Shown: positions 49,911 to 61,726, counted from the stretch's first letter. The stretch: 64,000 bases of DNA from Bacillus sp. HF117_J1_D (GCA_009928435.1 JAABNQ010000009.1:1-64000); one strand, 5' to 3'. Notes: a model not told the origin generated them from the letters alone. Numbers and translations are program-made.

Positions 49911-52900
49911 TTATTCTACGTTGACTACACCGTCTTCTTCTTTCCTCAACACAGCACTCGCTCTTCTGTAGCGCTGCATTCCAGTTCCGGCAGGAACCAG
50001 TTTTCCAATAATGACGTTCTCTTTCAGGCCAAGCAACTCATCCCGCTTGCCTTTAATGGCAGCGTCTGTCAACACACGGGTTGTTTCTTGGAATGAAGCA
50101 GCTGACAAGAAGGAATCTGTCTCAAGCGATGCTTTTGTAATACCGAGCAATACCGGACGTCCGGTTGCAGGCTGGTTTCCTTCAAGCAACACTTTTTCGT
50201 TTGCATCCGTAAACTGGTGAATATCGAGTAATGTTCCCGGCAGTACATCGGTCTCTCCCGCATCTGTTACTCTGACTTTCCGCAGCATCTGGCGAACCAT
50301 CACTTCGATGTGCTTGTCACCAATTTCAACCCCTTGCATGCGGTAAACCTTTTGTACCTCGAGTAAAAGATACTCTTGTACAGCAGCCACGTCTTTGGCA
50401 CGCAACAGTTCCTTCGGATCAATGGATCCTTCGGTCAATTCCTGTCCACGTTCAACTCGATCGTTCACTGCTACACGCAGTCGAGCTGTATACGGTGCAT
50501 TATATGTTTTGCTTTCAATCTCGCCCTGTATGACAATTTCATGCTGACGATCTCTGCCCTCATTGATGGCAGTAACAACACCGCTGATTTCAGAGATGAC
50601 TGCTTGCCCTTTCGGATTACGGGCTTCGAACAATTCCTGAATACGCGGAAGACCTTGCGTGATATCGTCTCCAGCTACCCCACCAGTGTGGAAGGTTCTC
50701 ATCGTAAGCTGTGTACCTGGCTCTCCAATTGACTGAGCGGCAATGATTCCTACCGCTTCACCAACATCTACTACTGAACCAGTTGCCAGGTTGCGACCGT
50801 AGCATTTTTTACAAACGCCATGGCGCGTATTACAAGTAAACGCCGAGCGAATCCAGACTTTGTCGATTCCCACGTTGACGATTTCTTTCGCCGTATCTTC
50901 TGTAATAAGGGTATTCTCTTCAATAATAGTTTCCCCTGTCTCAGGATGAACGATCTTTTTCCGAGTGAAGCGTCCAATCAGCCTTTCTTCCAAAGACTCG
51001 ATTTCTTCTGTGCCATCTTTTAGCGCTGAAACAAGCAAGCCTCGGTCAGTACCACAGTCATCCTCACGGACAATAACATCCTGCGCTACATCCACCAGCC
51101 TTCTTGTCAAGTAACCTGAGTCAGCTGTCTTCAGAGCGGTATCAGCCAATCCTTTACGCGCTCCGTGGGTAGAAATAAAGTACTCGAGTACTGTCAATCC
51201 TTCCCGGAAGCTTGATTTAATTGGAAGTTCGATAATCCGCCCAGCCGGGTTGGCCATGAGTCCACGCATACCCGCCAACTGTGTAAAGTTGGAAGGGTTA
51301 CCCCTCGCACCAGAGTCACTCATCATGTAAATCGGGTTGAGGTTTTCCAAGGATTGCATCAACCTATCCTGAATTTCGTCTTTTGCGGCACTCCAGATGG
51401 AAATGACGCGGTCATAGCGTTCTTCATCTGTGATGAGCCCTCTCTTGAACTGCTTCAGGACATTGTCAACTTTGGTCTGAGCTTCCTCAAGAATAGCTTC
51501 TTTCTCTGCAAGAACCACGATATCAGATACGCCAACCGTAATTCCCGCTTTAGTTGAATATTTGAAACCAAGATCCTTCATGCTATCAAGCATTTTGGAT
51601 GTCTCAGTGACCTGGAACCTTTTAAAGATTTCAGCGATAATATTTCCGAGAATTTTCTTTTTAAATGGTTTAACCAATGGTTGTTTTTTAATAAATTCCG
51701 CAACATTCTCTGTTGTATTAACAAAATACTTTTCTGGCGTATTTAGTTCCAAATTCTCTTTCGTCGGTTCATTGATGTATGGGAACGAAGTTGGCAAAAT
51801 TTCATTAAAAATAATTTTACCCATAGTCGTTACCAACAATTTTTTACGCTGTTCCTCAGAGAATCTTTCATTCGGCAAAGAATCTACATGGATTGCAATC
51901 CGTGAATGCAGGTGGATATACCCGTTATAATACGCCAAAAGCGCCTCATCTGCATTGCCGAATACCATACCCTCTCCTGTAGCACCTTCGCGCTCCAGCG
52001 TCAGATAATAGTTCCCGAGAACCATATCCTGAGAAGGTGTAACAACTGGCTTGCCATCTCTTGGGTTCAAGATGTTCTGTGCTGCCAGCATCAAAAGCCT
52101 TGCTTCTGCCTGAGCTTCAGCAGATAACGGAACATGGACAGCCATTTGGTCACCGTCAAAGTCCGCATTATAAGCCGTACACACAAGCGGGTGAAGGCGG
52201 ATTGCCCTTCCTTCAACAAGAGTTGGTTCAAACGCCTGAATTCCCAGCCTGTGCAACGTCGGTGCACGGTTTAAAAGTACTGGGTGTTCACGGATGACCT
52301 CTTCCAGTACATCCCAAACCTCCGGATGAACACGTTCGATTTTACGCTTGGCGCTTTTAATATTATGAGCCAAGCCTTTTTCTACGAGTTCCTTCATAAC
52401 AAATGGTTTGAACAATTCCAAAGCCATCTCTTTTGGAAGTCCGCATTGATACATCTTCAGACTTGGTCCAACGACGATAACAGAACGGCCTGAATAGTCT
52501 ACCCGCTTACCAAGCAAGTTTTGACGAAAACGCCCTTGCTTACCTTTCAGCATATGTGAGAGGGATTTGAGCGGACGATTTCCAGGTCCTGTAACCGGAC
52601 GGCCTCTTCGTCCATTATCAATGAGAGCATCCACAGCTTCCTGCAGCATCCGCTTTTCATTTTGGACGATGATGCCAGGAGCTCCAAGATCCAAGAGTCT
52701 TTTCAGACGATTGTTCCGGTTAATGACACGACGGTATAAATCGTTCAGATCCGATGTAGCGAACCTGCCGCCCTCAAGTTGAACCATTGGGCGTAATTCC
52801 GGAGGAATAACAGGAAGTACATCCAGCACCATCCAATCCGGATGATTTCCAGAATGACGGAAAGCTTCTAGCACCTCAAGCCTTCTAATAGCGCGTGTAC

Positions 52901-53507
52901 GACGCTGGCCCTGTGCTGTTTTGAGCTCTTCTTTCAGGATTTCAACTTCCTTGTCAAGATCTATGTCTTGCAGAAGCTTCTTAATAGCCTCCGCTCCCAT
53001 TCCAGCGCTGAAGGTTGAACCGTACTTTTCACGATAAACACGATATTCCCTTTCAGATAAAAGCTGCTTCTTCTCAAGCGTAGTGTCTGCAGGATCCGTC
53101 ACTACATAAGAAGCGAAATAAATAATTTCTTCCAAAGCCCGGGGGGACATATCCAATAGAAGTCCCATCCGGCTTGGAATTCCTTTGAAGTACCAGATGT
53201 GAGAAACAGGAGCAGCCAGTTCGATGTGCCCCATGCGTTCACGGCGAACTTTTGCCCTGGTCACTTCCACACCGCATCGGTCACAAACGACGCCTTTATA
53301 TCGCACTCGTTTGTATTTTCCACAGTGGCATTCCCAGTCTTTAGTCGGACCAAAGATCCGCTCGCAGAAAAGGCCGTCCTTCTCTGGCTTTAAAGTTCTA
53401 TAGTTAATTGTTTCCGGTTTTTTTACTTCACCAAAAGACCATGAACGGATCTTATCAGGTGAAGCAAGACCGATTTTCATATACTCGAAGTTATTTACAT
53501 CCAGCAA
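49911..53507 (-). CDS. rpoC: RNA polymerase beta' subunit
   Basis: A 1198-residue beta' with the N-terminal zinc site (CHCGKYK and CDRCGVE), the catalytic NADFDGD motif and the second zinc cluster ([20 protein letters not shown]). TTG 53507 is chosen: GGGAGG is 8 bases upstream and the product begins [10 protein letters not shown] as in B. subtilis; the in-frame ATG at 53528 overlaps that ribosome-binding site. Confidence 0.97.
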   Translation of the reverse strand: MLDVNNFEYMKIGLASPDKIRSWSFGEVKKPETINYRTLKPEKDGLFCERIFGPTKDWECHCGKYKRVRYKGVVCDRCGVEVTRAKVRRERMGHIELAAPVSHIWYFKGIPSRMGLLLDMSPRALEEIIYFASYVVTDPADTTLEKKQLLSEREYRVYREKYGSTFSAGMGAEAIKKLLQDIDLDKEVEILKEELKTAQGQRRTRAIRRLEVLEAFRHSGNHPDWMVLDVLPVIPPELRPMVQLEGGRFATSDLNDLYRRVINRNNRLKRLLDLGAPGIIVQNEKRMLQEAVDALIDNGRRGRPVTGPGNRPLKSLSHMLKGKQGRFRQNLLGKRVDYSGRSVIVVGPSLKMYQCGLPKEMALELFKPFVMKELVEKGLAHNIKSAKRKIERVHPEVWDVLEEVIREHPVLLNRAPTLHRLGIQAFEPTLVEGRAIRLHPLVCTAYNADFDGDQMAVHVPLSAEAQAEARLLMLAAQNILNPRDGKPVVTPSQDMVLGNYYLTLEREGATGEGMVFGNADEALLAYYNGYIHLHSRIAIHVDSLPNERFSEEQRKKLLVTTMGKIIFNEILPTSFPYINEPTKENLELNTPEKYFVNTTENVAEFIKKQPLVKPFKKKILGNIIAEIFKRFQVTETSKMLDSMKDLGFKYSTKAGITVGVSDIVVLAEKEAILEEAQTKVDNVLKQFKRGLITDEERYDRVISIWSAAKDEIQDRLMQSLENLNPIYMMSDSGARGNPSNFTQLAGMRGLMANPAGRIIELPIKSSFREGLTVLEYFISTHGARKGLADTALKTADSGYLTRRLVDVAQDVIVREDDCGTDRGLLVSALKDGTEEIESLEERLIGRFTRKKIVHPETGETIIEENTLITEDTAKEIVNVGIDKVWIRSAFTCNTRHGVCKKCYGRNLATGSVVDVGEAVGIIAAQSIGEPGTQLTMRTFHTGGVAGDDITQGLPRIQELFEARNPKGQAVISEISGVVTAINEGRDRQHEIVIQGEIESKTYNAPYTARLRVAVNDRVERGQELTEGSIDPKELLRAKDVAAVQEYLLLEVQKVYRMQGVEIGDKHIEVMVRQMLRKVRVTDAGETDVLPGTLLDIHQFTDANEKVLLEGNQPATGRPVLLGITKASLETDSFLSAASFQETTRVLTDAAIKGKRDELLGLKENVIIGKLVPAGTGMQRYRRASAVLRKEEDGVVNVE

Positions 53508-53565
53508 GGGGCCTACCTCCCTTTTCATATACAGGTTTTACCCTAATTGCCTTATCTGACATCAT

Positions 53566-56500
53566 TTACTCCTTTGTAGCAGCTGTTTCTTCCACTTTAG
53601 TTTCAGGAGCAATGTTCAAAGTGTCTGCCTGGTGAAGGTCATCGTCGTCCTCAAGCTCGCGCATCTCAATTTCCTGTTCGTCCCCAGACAGGATTTTAAC
53701 ATCCATTCCAAGGCTTTGCAGTTCTTTGATTAGAACCTTAAATGATTCTGGAACGCCCGGTTCTGGGACGTTTTCACCTTTGACAATTGCTTCATATGTT
53801 TTTACACGTCCAACAACATCGTCAGATTTTACAGTAAGGATTTCTTGAAGAGTGTATGCTGCACCGTATGCTTCAAGCGCCCATACTTCCATCTCCCCGA
53901 AACGCTGACCGCCAAACTGGGCTTTACCACCAAGCGGCTGCTGAGTAACGAGTGAGTAAGGACCTGTAGAACGGGCATGCAGCTTATCATCAACCATATG
54001 CGCAAGTTTCAGCATATACATGACACCAACGGAGACACGGTTGTCAAAAGCTTCTCCTGTTCGTCCGTCATAAAGGACTGTTTTCGCATCAGAAGCCATG
54101 CCGGCTTCTTCAATCGTTTCCCATACATCCTCTTCGGTTGCACCGTCAAATACCGGAGATGCCATGTGCAGTCCCAAGTATCTTGCGGCCATACCCAAAT
54201 GTAGTTCAAGCACCTGACCGATGTTCATCCTTGAAGGAACCCCAAGTGGGTTAAGCATGACATCAATAGGTGTGCCGTCAGGCATGTATGGCATATCCTC
54301 CTCTGGAAGAATACGTGAGATAACCCCTTTGTTACCGTGACGTCCCGCCATTTTGTCCCCTTCGGAAATTTTCCTTTTCTGAACAATATATACACGAACA
54401 AGCTGGTTCACACCTGGAGAAAGCTCGTCACCGTCTTCACGGTTGAACACTTTTACATCCAAGACGATTCCGCCGCCGCCATGAGGCACTCGAAGGGAAG
54501 TATCCCGAACTTCACGTGCTTTTTCACCAAAGATTGCGTGAAGCAGGCGCTCTTCAGCTGTCAGCTCTGTTACACCTTTTGGTGTTACTTTTCCGACGAG
54601 CAAGTCGCCGTCCTTGACTTCCGCACCAATCCGGATGATTCCGCGCTCATCAAGGTTCTTAAGAGCATCTTCCCCAACGTTTGGAATATCTCTTGTCATT
54701 TCTTCAGGACCAAGTTTTGTATCCCTGGCTTCCGATTCATATTCTTCAATATGAATCGATGTATAAACATCATCTTTTACGAGTCTTTCACTCATGATGA
54801 TCGCATCTTCGTAGTTATAGCCTTCCCATGTCATAAATCCTACGAGAACATTTCGGCCAAGTGCCAATTCCCCTTGATCCATGGATGGACCGTCTGCAAG
54901 GATTTCACCTTTGACAACACGGTTACCTACACTTACGATTGGACGCTGGTTATAGCAGGTTCCTTGATTGGAACGGACAAATTTTTGCAGGCGGTATTTA
55001 TCAAGATCGCCTTTTATTTCCTGCCCATCAATTTCCTGAATTCTGCGCACCCAAACTTCTCGTGCCTCAATGTGTTCCACAACGCCATTGTGCTTGCAGA
55101 TTACAGCAGAACCTGAATCCTTCGCGGATACATATTCCATTCCAGTACCTACAAGCGGTGCTTCCGGCTGCATGAGAGGAACGGCCTGTCTCTGCATGTT
55201 TGCTCCCATTAGGGCACGGTTGGAGTCATCGTTTTCCAAGAATGGAATACATGCTGTTGCAGCAGACACAACCTGCTTAGGAGAAACGTCCATGTAGTCA
55301 ATCCGATCTCTTCTAATCACGGTGTTTTCCCCACGGAAACGGGCAATGACTTCGTCATTTTCGAAGGTGCCTTCCTCTGTCAATGGAGCGTTTGCCTGCG
55401 CGACAACATAATTATCTTCTTCGTCTGCAGTTAAATAATCAATTTTGGAAGTTACCTTGCCTGTTTCAGGGTCAACACGACGGTAAGGTGTTTCGATAAA
55501 ACCGAAACGATTCACCTTCGCAAAAGTGGACAGCGAGTTGATCAATCCAATGTTTGGGCCCTCCGGTGTCTCAATCGGACACATACGTCCATAGTGTGAA
55601 TAATGGACGTCCCGAACTTCCATTCCAGCACGTTCACGGGTCAAACCACCTGGTCCAAGAGCAGATAATCTCCGTTTATGAGTCAATTCTGCCAATGGAT
55701 TCGTCTGGTCCATAAACTGTGACAACTGAGAGCTTCCAAAGAATTCTTTAATGGATGCAATAACCGGACGGATATTGATCAATTGCTGTGGAGTGATCGT
55801 ATTGATATCTTGGATCGACATCCGCTCACGAACAACCCTCTCCATACGTGACAATCCAATTCTGAACTGGTTTTGAAGCAGCTCCCCGACAGAACGAAGG
55901 CGGCGGTTACCCAAATGGTCGATATCATCTGTATTACCGACTCCATAAAGAAGGTCAAAGAAATAGCTGATGGAAGCAATGATATCGGCAGGTGTAATAT
56001 TCTTGATTTCTTCCTCTATGAAAGAGTTGCCGATGACATTGATTTCTTTTTCCTCATCGTCATGCGGAGCATATATTTTAATAGTTTGAACGGTAATGTC
56101 TTCTTCTAGCACGCCACCATTATTGTTAAATGTTTTGAATCCTGCGCCTTTTTCAAGGTAAGGAATCAATTTGTCCAATGTGCGGCGGTCGAGTAGAGTA
56201 CCTTTTTCCGCAATAATTTCGCCGGTTTCCGGATCAGCCAAGGTTTCTGCCAATCGTTGACCAAACAGACGATTTTTAATATGAAGCTTTTTATTAATTT
56301 TATAGCGTCCAACGTTGGCCAAATCGTATCTTTTCGGATCGAAAAAGCGCGAAACAAGAAGGCTTTTCGCATTCTCAACCGTTGGAGGTTCCCCTGGACG
56401 AAGACGTTCATAGATTTCGAGCAACGCTTTTTCAGCGCTCTCTGTGTTATCTTTTTCCAGTGTATTGCGGAGATACTCATTATCTCCTATTAATTCGATG

Positions 56501-57120
56501 ATTTCTTGATCAGAACCAAAACCCAGTGCACGCAAAAGAACCGTTACCGGCAGTTTCCTCGTCCGGTCGATACGGACATACACAACATCTTTCGCATCTG
56601 TTTCATATTCCAGCCATGCGCCACGGTTCGGAATGACAGTGGCAGTGAAGCCTTTCTTGCCATTCTTATCAATCTTAGCGCTGTAATAAACACTTGGAGA
56701 ACGCACCAGCTGTGAAACGATGACACGCTCTGCCCCGTTGATGATAAATGTTCCCATTTCTGTCATCAGCGGGAAGTCTCCCATGAACACATCCTGGTCT
56801 TTCACTTCGCCAGTCTCTTTATTTAAAAGACGTAGTTTAACGCGAAGCGGAGCGGAATATGTGGCATCGCGCTCTTTAGATTCTTCCACAGAATATTTTT
56901 GTTCACCGAGACTATAATCGATAAATTCCAATGATAGATTCCCGGCGAAATCTTCAATTGGGGAGATGTCCTGAAACATTTCCTTTAAGCCCTCATCAAG
57001 AAACCATTGATAAGAGGAAGATTGAATTTCAATAAGGTTTGGCAGTTCCAATACTTCACTGATCCTAGCAAAGCTTCTGCGCTGGCGGTGCCGTCCATAC
57101 TGAACAAGTTGACCTGTCAA
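53566..57120 (-). CDS. rpoB: RNA polymerase beta subunit
   Basis: A 1184-residue beta subunit. The rifampicin pocket reads [20 protein letters not shown] then [10 protein letters not shown], with wild-type Ser, Gln, Asp, His, Arg and Ser positions, so a rifampicin-susceptible allele is predicted. TTG 57120 gives the family start [16 protein letters not shown] and follows GAGGGGTGA; an in-frame GTG at 57129 lies in that site. It precedes rpoC by 58 bases. Confidence 0.97.
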   Translation of the reverse strand: MTGQLVQYGRHRQRRSFARISEVLELPNLIEIQSSSYQWFLDEGLKEMFQDISPIEDFAGNLSLEFIDYSLGEQKYSVEESKERDATYSAPLRVKLRLLNKETGEVKDQDVFMGDFPLMTEMGTFIINGAERVIVSQLVRSPSVYYSAKIDKNGKKGFTATVIPNRGAWLEYETDAKDVVYVRIDRTRKLPVTVLLRALGFGSDQEIIELIGDNEYLRNTLEKDNTESAEKALLEIYERLRPGEPPTVENAKSLLVSRFFDPKRYDLANVGRYKINKKLHIKNRLFGQRLAETLADPETGEIIAEKGTLLDRRTLDKLIPYLEKGAGFKTFNNNGGVLEEDITVQTIKIYAPHDDEEKEINVIGNSFIEEEIKNITPADIIASISYFFDLLYGVGNTDDIDHLGNRRLRSVGELLQNQFRIGLSRMERVVRERMSIQDINTITPQQLINIRPVIASIKEFFGSSQLSQFMDQTNPLAELTHKRRLSALGPGGLTRERAGMEVRDVHYSHYGRMCPIETPEGPNIGLINSLSTFAKVNRFGFIETPYRRVDPETGKVTSKIDYLTADEEDNYVVAQANAPLTEEGTFENDEVIARFRGENTVIRRDRIDYMDVSPKQVVSAATACIPFLENDDSNRALMGANMQRQAVPLMQPEAPLVGTGMEYVSAKDSGSAVICKHNGVVEHIEAREVWVRRIQEIDGQEIKGDLDKYRLQKFVRSNQGTCYNQRPIVSVGNRVVKGEILADGPSMDQGELALGRNVLVGFMTWEGYNYEDAIIMSERLVKDDVYTSIHIEEYESEARDTKLGPEEMTRDIPNVGEDALKNLDERGIIRIGAEVKDGDLLVGKVTPKGVTELTAEERLLHAIFGEKAREVRDTSLRVPHGGGGIVLDVKVFNREDGDELSPGVNQLVRVYIVQKRKISEGDKMAGRHGNKGVISRILPEEDMPYMPDGTPIDVMLNPLGVPSRMNIGQVLELHLGMAARYLGLHMASPVFDGATEEDVWETIEEAGMASDAKTVLYDGRTGEAFDNRVSVGVMYMLKLAHMVDDKLHARSTGPYSLVTQQPLGGKAQFGGQRFGEMEVWALEAYGAAYTLQEILTVKSDDVVGRVKTYEAIVKGENVPEPGVPESFKVLIKELQSLGMDVKILSGDEQEIEMRELEDDDDLHQADTLNIAPETKVEETAATKE

Positions 57121-57328
57121 CTGATTCACCCCTCAAAAATCATGCATTTTATTCATTCTATCCGCTCTAATCAAGCGGGATACGAATCATCAGACAAAAA
57201 GAAAAATGGTTTTACTTTGAAAACCACAATTTCCCGAGACGAACCTATATTAAATAATTTTTCCCATAATAACCAAAAAATATACAGCTATTAGCCTTTT
57301 ATGGAAAGCATGGTATTAGCATCTTACA

Positions 57329-57357
57329 ATATTAGCACAAGAGTCAAAGAGATGCAA
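57329..57357 (-). promoter_or_regulatory. Probable promoter of rpoB-rpoC
   Basis: TTGCAT (57357-57352), a 17-base spacer and TAATAT (57334-57329) preceded by TGC (extended -10). The -35 overlaps the 3' end of rsmC. It gives a leader of about 200 bases (57130-57325) with no recognised fold. Confidence 0.5.
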
Positions 57358-57955
57358 ATTTTTTTGATTGAAAAATATAATAGCCTTTTTTCTTACCCGC
57401 AGTCTGGACTTGGCTAAAGATCTCTTCCAATTTTACCTTTGTGGAAGGGGCGCCCTGTTTTTTCTGAATCACAATCCACAGTTCTCCATTGTCCGCAAGA
57501 TGGTGAAAGGCATTTTCGAACATATGAAAGATGACCTGCTTTCCGGCCCTGATAGGCGGGTTGATCAATATGGCTGCGAAGCCTTTTTCTTCAACACTTT
57601 GAAAGCTGTCACTTTCATATATTTTCACATTTTCAATCTGATTGGCAGCAGCATTTTCCTTCGCCAAGCCAATCGCACGTTCATTAATATCAGCCATATG
57701 GATCACTCTATCTGGGAAATCCTTAGCAAGACTTAGCCCGATAGGACCATAACCGCATCCGAGATCAAGCAAAGGACCATCTAAATCCGGCATGACAAAA
57801 GTATCTATCAAAAGCCGAGAACCAAAATCTACCTCTTGCTTTGAAAAAACACCACGGTCTGTCTTGAAGCGAAAAGAATGATCCCGCAACCTCGCATCCC
57901 AATATATAGGGTCACTGCCCACTTCGGGTTTACGCGAATAATAATGCTCTGTCAT
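57344..57955 (-). CDS. ybxB: RsmC-like 16S rRNA methyltransferase (YbxB)
   Basis: A 203-residue class I SAM-dependent methyltransferase: motif I LLDLGCGYGPIGLSLA and the target-base motif ILINPPIRAGK typical of RsmC, which methylates guanine in 16S rRNA. Start ATG 57955 follows CGGAGG and gives MTEHYYSRKP as in YbxB. It lies between rplL and rpoB as in B. subtilis. Confidence 0.9.
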   Translation of the reverse strand: MTEHYYSRKPEVGSDPIYWDARLRDHSFRFKTDRGVFSKQEVDFGSRLLIDTFVMPDLDGPLLDLGCGYGPIGLSLAKDFPDRVIHMADINERAIGLAKENAAANQIENVKIYESDSFQSVEEKGFAAILINPPIRAGKQVIFHMFENAFHHLADNGELWIVIQKKQGAPSTKVKLEEIFSQVQTAGKKKGYYIFQSKKFASL

Positions 57956-58133
57956 AGCAACCTCCGATTGGTAAAAAAACGTCGAAAAATAGGAGCTTAT
58001 GCTTTTTTCATCGTCTAGTGACACACAGATGCTGCGAATAGGTGCTTTTTTGGTTACCGTGCTCCTATCTCCTCGGATACACCCCAATCCGCATGTCAAT
58101 AAACAGGCTTTTACACATTTTTAGTAAAAGTGC

Positions 58134-58166
58134 GAAAAAGCCCGCCTAATAAAAGCGAGCTTTTCC
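58134..58166 (-). terminator. Terminator after rplL
   Basis: AAAAGCTCGC with GCGGGCTTTT forms a 10-bp stem including one G-U pair, followed by a T run on the minus strand, 13 bases after the rplL stop. The sequence at 57956-58133 holds no other gene. Confidence 0.8.
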
Positions 58167-58178
58167 ATCAATACATCA

Positions 58179-58544
58179 TTACTTAACTTCGACTTCTGCT
58201 CCAACTTCTTCAAGTTTCGCTTTAAGCTCTTCAGCTTCTTCTTTAGATGCGCCTTCTTTGATTGGTTTAGGAGCGTTATCAACAAGCTCTTTTGCTTCTT
58301 TCAAGCCAAGGCCTGTAGCTTCACGAACAGCTTTGATAACTTTGATTTTTTGTGCACCAGCGCTAGCAAGAACTACGTCGAATTCTGTTTTCTCTGCACC
58401 AGCATCTGCAGCAGCAGCTCCACCAGCAACAGCTACAGGAGCAGCAGCAGTTACGCCAAATTCTTCTTCAATTGCTTTTACAAGATCGTTAAGCTCAAGA
58501 ACTGTCATTTCTTTGACAGCTTCAATGATTTGTTCTTTCGTCAT
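58179..58544 (-). CDS. rplL: 50S ribosomal protein L7/L12
   Basis: A 121-residue stalk protein with the N-terminal dimerisation part, an Ala/Gly-rich hinge ([18 protein letters not shown]) and the C-terminal factor-binding domain ([20 protein letters not shown]). It lies 47 bases after rplJ. Confidence 0.98.
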   Translation of the reverse strand: MTKEQIIEAVKEMTVLELNDLVKAIEEEFGVTAAAPVAVAGGAAAADAGAEKTEFDVVLASAGAQKIKVIKAVREATGLGLKEAKELVDNAPKPIKEGASKEEAEELKAKLEEVGAEVEVK

Positions 58545-58591
58545 GATTTATTCCTCCAGATTTTTTAAAATTTTATATGGCTATGGCCAAT

Positions 58592-59086
58592 TTACGCTTC
58601 TTCTTTTTGGTCAGCAACTGCTTTAGTTGCAAGTGCGAAGTTACGCATTGGAGCTTGAAGAACGCTAAGCAACATGGAAAGCAATCCTTCGCGGGAAGGA
58701 AGACTTGCAAGCGCCTTGATTTCCTCAACTGTAGCAATGTTTCCTTCGATGACACCTGCTTTAATTTCTAAAGCATCGTGATCTTTTGCGAAATCATTCA
58801 AGATTTTCGCAGGGGCAACGACATCCTCAGTGCTGAATGCAATCGCATTTGGACCTACAAGCTGCTCGTTAAGTTCAGCTAGGCCAGCTTCCTCAGCTGC
58901 ACGGCGTGCCATAGAGTTTTTGTAAACTTTGTATTCAACGCCTGCTTCACGAAGCTGTTTGCGAAGCTCAGTCACTTCAGCCACATTTAAACCACGGTAG
59001 TCTACGATAACAGTAGATACACTAGCTTTCATTTTACCTGCAATTTCTTCAACGATTTGTTTCTTTTGCTCAATTACTTTGCTCAT
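58592..59086 (-). CDS. rplJ: 50S ribosomal protein L10
   Basis: A 164-residue stalk base protein: [43 protein letters not shown] 59086 follows GGGAGGTG. L10 in complex with L7/L12 represses its own operon through the leader upstream. Confidence 0.97.
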   Translation of the reverse strand: MSKVIEQKKQIVEEIAGKMKASVSTVIVDYRGLNVAEVTELRKQLREAGVEYKVYKNSMARRAAEEAGLAELNEQLVGPNAIAFSTEDVVAPAKILNDFAKDHDALEIKAGVIEGNIATVEEIKALASLPSREGLLSMLLSVLQAPMRNFALATKAVADQKEEA

Positions 59087-59273
59087 CCTTACACCTCCCA
59101 ATTCTCAGATGAACATTCATACCGGATAAATATAAAAACCTCCAGCCCAAGACCAGAGGTTTTGCGTTCAATCTGCACAAACAGATTGAATATAATATAT
59201 CGCAATGACCTCGGCGGGATATTAAGCTCCATGGAGCACCTGCTGTCTACGGTACAAATGTTATTTTTCAACT
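59087..59273 (-). ncRNA. L10 leader of rplJ-rplL with attenuator
   Basis: The leader contains the conserved L10-binding segment ACCGTAGACAGCAGGTGC followed by AATATCCCGCCGAGGTC, a CAATCTG-CAGATTG hairpin, and an intrinsic terminator (AAAACCTC with GAGGTTTTT at 59163-59134). This is the standard Bacilli L10 leader: L10-L12 binding favours the terminator. Confidence 0.88.
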
Positions 59274-59278
59274 TTTAT

Positions 59279-59307
59279 ATTCTATCAACAAGATATAATG
59301 TTGTCAA
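59279..59307 (-). promoter_or_regulatory. Sigma-A promoter of rplJ-rplL
   Basis: TTGACA (59307-59302), a 17-base spacer and TAGAAT (59284-59279), directly after the rplA stop, feeding the L10 leader. Confidence 0.85.
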
Positions 59308-59308
59308 C

Positions 59309-60010
59309 TTATGCTTTTACAGTTACTGTAGAAGGATCCACTTTGATTCCAGGTCCCATCGTAGATGTGATGGAAACATTTTTCATGAATGTTCCTTTAG
59401 CAGCTGCTGGTTTAGCTTTTAAAATTGTATCAAAGATTGTTGTGAAGTTTTCTTGAAGTTTTTCGTCTTCAAAAGAAACTTTTCCAATTGGTACATGGAT
59501 AATACCAGCTTTATCCAAACGGTATTCCACTTTACCTGCTTTGATTTCATTTACAGCTTTTTCAACATCAAATGTAACTGTTCCTGTTTTCGGGTTAGGC
59601 ATTAGACCTTTTGGTCCAAGCGTACGCCCAAGTTTACCAACCTCACCCATCATGTCTGGAGTGGCAACAACTACATCAAAGTCAAACCAACCTTGGTTGA
59701 TTTTGTTGATGAATTCTGCATCCCCTACATAATCAGCGCCAGCTGCTTCAGCCTCTTTCGCTTTTTCCCCTTTTGCAAAAACAAGGACACGTTGAGTTTT
59801 TCCAGTACCGTTAGGTAGTACAACCGCACCACGGATTTGTTGGTCCGCTTTTTTCGGGTCTACTCCAAGACGGAATGCCGCTTCAACAGTAGCGTCAAAC
59901 TTAGCGAAGTCTGTTTTTTTGACAAGTTCAATTGCTTCATTGATTGCATAAGCTTTTGAACGGTCGACAAGCTTTAAAGCTTCGAGATATTTCTTGCCTT
60001 TCTTAGCCAT
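59309..60010 (-). CDS. rplA: 50S ribosomal protein L1
   Basis: A 233-residue L1 of the mobile stalk: [40 protein letters not shown]. Of two adjacent ATGs the second (60010) gives the family start. Confidence 0.97.
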   Translation of the reverse strand: MAKKGKKYLEALKLVDRSKAYAINEAIELVKKTDFAKFDATVEAAFRLGVDPKKADQQIRGAVVLPNGTGKTQRVLVFAKGEKAKEAEAAGADYVGDAEFINKINQGWFDFDVVVATPDMMGEVGKLGRTLGPKGLMPNPKTGTVTFDVEKAVNEIKAGKVEYRLDKAGIIHVPIGKVSFEDEKLQENFTTIFDTILKAKPAAAKGTFMKNVSITSTMGPGIKVDPSTVTVKA

Positions 60011-60061
60011 CATTAATCCTCCTATATTGTGGTTTTAGCGGAAAAACCTCCCACGAATAAA

Positions 60062-60094
60062 GGTTGCAGGGTACAAGAATGCAGCTCTGCAACC
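60062..60094 (-). promoter_or_regulatory. Hairpin between rplK and rplA
   Basis: A perfect 8-bp stem (GGTTGCAG with CTGCAACC) lies 10 bases after the rplK stop and is followed by TTTATT on the minus strand. It could be a weak terminator or a translational control element for L1. Confidence 0.45.
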
Positions 60095-60104
60095 TCCTAA
60101 ACAA

Positions 60105-60530
60105 TCAGTCTTCGATCTTAATTCCCATACTGCGTGCAGTGCCTTCAACCATTTGCATAGCTGCTTCAACACTTGCTGCATTTAGGTCAGGCATTTTTGT
60201 TTCAGCGATTTCACGTACTTTATCGCGTTTTACGGTAGCAACCGACTTTTTATTCGGTTCCCCAGAACCTGATTCAATGCCAGCCGCTTTCTTCAATAGA
60301 ACAGCTGCAGGCGGAGTTTTAGTAATGAAAGTAAAGGATCTGTCTTCAAACACAGTAATCTCAACCGGAATAATCAATCCCGCCTGATCTGATGTACGAG
60401 CATTGAACTCCTTACAGAATCCCATGATATTTACACCTGCTTGACCCAATGCCGGTCCAACTGGCGGAGCTGGGTTTGCTTTACCCGCAGGAATTTGAAG
60501 TTTTACTACTTTGATAACTTTTTTAGCCAC
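60105..60530 (-). CDS. rplK: 50S ribosomal protein L11
   Basis: A 141-residue L11: [20 protein letters not shown] and [18 protein letters not shown]; it binds the GTPase-associated rRNA and activates RelA. The start is GTG 60530 after AAGGAGGTG; this gives the same length as B. subtilis L11. Confidence 0.97.
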   Translation of the reverse strand: MAKKVIKVVKLQIPAGKANPAPPVGPALGQAGVNIMGFCKEFNARTSDQAGLIIPVEITVFEDRSFTFITKTPPAAVLLKKAAGIESGSGEPNKKSVATVKRDKVREIAETKMPDLNAASVEAAMQMVEGTARSMGIKIED

Positions 60531-60624
60531 GAGACACACCTCCTTAAGTCCGTGATGTGGTAATAGGGGTCTTTCCCCTCCCACTCATCTTCTAGAACAT
60601 CTCTTACGAGATCTAACCTTAAAA

Positions 60625-60653
60625 ATATTATCACTTTTGATGTCAAAAAACAA
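60625..60653 (-). promoter_or_regulatory. Possible promoter of rplK-rplA
   Basis: TTGTTT (60653-60648), a 17-base spacer and TAATAT (60630-60625), right after the nusG stop. A TTGACA also lies inside the spacer without a matching -10. Moderate support only. Confidence 0.4.
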
Positions 60654-60659
60654 GTTGTT

Positions 60660-61196
60660 TTATGTTATTTTTTCAATTTGAGCAAAGTCAAGCTCAACAG
60701 GGGTTTCACGTCCGAACATATTCACAAGCACTCTCGCTTTCCCCTTGTCCAAATCTAGTGAATCAATTTTACCCGTATACTCAGCAAACGGTCCTTCTTT
60801 CACTGTTACGGATTCGCCTTCTTCAAACTGAACATCGATAGGAGTCTTCTCCATGCCCATCCTTTTTAATATATAATTGATTTCTTCTGGCAAAAGCGGA
60901 GTCGGTTTAGAACCGGATCCTGCAGATCCGACAAATCCCGTTACTCCTGGAGTGTTCCTTACGACATACCAAGAATCATCCGTCATGATGAGCTCAACTA
61001 GTACATACCCAGGGAAAACCTTTTTCTTAACTGTTTTTGTCTTTCCATTTTTCGTGGCTGTTTCTTCATCTTCTGGAACAATAACGCGGAAAATCTTATC
61101 TTGCATCCCCATGGACTCTACTCTTTTTTCAAGATTTGTTTTCACCTTGTTTTCGTATCCGGAATATGTGTGGACAACGTACCAATTTTTTTCCAT
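60660..61196 (-). CDS. nusG: Transcription elongation factor NusG
   Basis: A 178-residue NusG: NGN domain (MEKNWYVVHTYSGYENKVKT, PGYVLVELIMTDDSWYVVRN) and C-terminal KOW domain (GPFAEYTGKIDSLDLDKGKA). It couples RNA polymerase to S10 and pausing control. ATG 61196 gives the family start. The only good ribosome-binding site, GGGAGG (61224-61219), is 22 bases away with a hairpin between (see separate entry). Confidence 0.98.
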   Translation of the reverse strand: MEKNWYVVHTYSGYENKVKTNLEKRVESMGMQDKIFRVIVPEDEETATKNGKTKTVKKKVFPGYVLVELIMTDDSWYVVRNTPGVTGFVGSAGSGSKPTPLLPEEINYILKRMGMEKTPIDVQFEEGESVTVKEGPFAEYTGKIDSLDLDKGKARVLVNMFGRETPVELDFAQIEKIT

Positions 61197-61478
61197 TGAG
61201 CAGGACTGTATGTCCTTCCCTCCCTATTTAATCTAAATTTTATCTCCGACGGACAGACCGTCGCATCATGAAGCCTTCATTGCCGTGTTTCCTTTATCCC
61301 ATTAATAGAGTGCTCCGATGTCTAGCTTCAGACGGCAGGAGTTCAAGGCAGCCCCTAAACAGCCGTCTTCCACCTTCCAGTTTGTACGTCGCTAAACGGG
61401 CGCTCTTGCTTTTCTTTAGGCAAATGAAAAAACCCGTTAACCGGGCTTTTTTTGAAAATACGGCGGCATCTTTATTGT
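61197..61478 (-). promoter_or_regulatory. Long structured leader of nusG with an early terminator
   Basis: Transcripts from the promoter at 61485-61493 first meet an intrinsic terminator (CCCG/CGGG hairpin with TTTTTT, 61453-61427), then hairpins AGACGGC-GCCGTCT (about 61367-61329) and CGACGG-CCGTCG (61263-61247), before the nusG start. The order promoter, terminator, further folds, gene suggests attenuation. It also ends the upstream secE transcript. Confidence 0.5.
61202..61224 (-). promoter_or_regulatory. Ribosome-binding site of nusG with a hairpin in the spacer
   Basis: Reading the minus strand: GGGAGG, GA, then AGGAC-ATACA-GTCCT (a 5-bp hairpin), then GCTCA and ATG. Linear spacing is 22 bases, too long; folding the hairpin leaves about 7. 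Confidence 0.6.
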
Positions 61479-61484
61479 TCTTAT

Positions 61485-61493
61485 ATTATACCA
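61485..61493 (-). promoter_or_regulatory. Extended -10 promoter before nusG
   Basis: TGGTATAAT (61493-61485) is a perfect extended -10; the -35 region is poor. It is located 48 bases downstream of the secE stop. Confidence 0.5.
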
Positions 61494-61540
61494 CGAGCAG
61501 CAGGCTAATATACAAATTTATCAAATAAAAGTCAGTTGTT

Positions 61541-61726
61541 TTATAGATCTAGAAAGAACCGAACAGTTCTAGAAATTCCCAGATCGACAAGCGCAAAAAA
61601 TAGAGCAAGTATCACGACTGTTGTGATAACCGTTATGGTGTATCCTACAAGTTCTTTCCGTTTCGGCCAGCTCACCTTTCTCATTTCCGAGCCGACATTG
61701 CGGAAAAATTGAGTTATGCTTGACAT
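61541..61726 (-). CDS. secE: Protein translocase subunit SecE
   Basis: A 61-residue SecE: amphipathic MSSITQFFRNVGSEMRKVSW, PKRKEL, then one membrane helix. ATG 61726 follows GGAGG. It clamps SecY in the translocon. Confidence 0.95.
   Translation of the reverse strand: MSSITQFFRNVGSEMRKVSWPKRKELVGYTITVITTVVILALFFALVDLGISRTVRFFLDL

Noticed and set aside
53508-53528. ATG start for rpoC seven codons upstream
   Set aside because: It overlaps the GGGAGG ribosome-binding site; TTG 53507 gives the family N-terminus.
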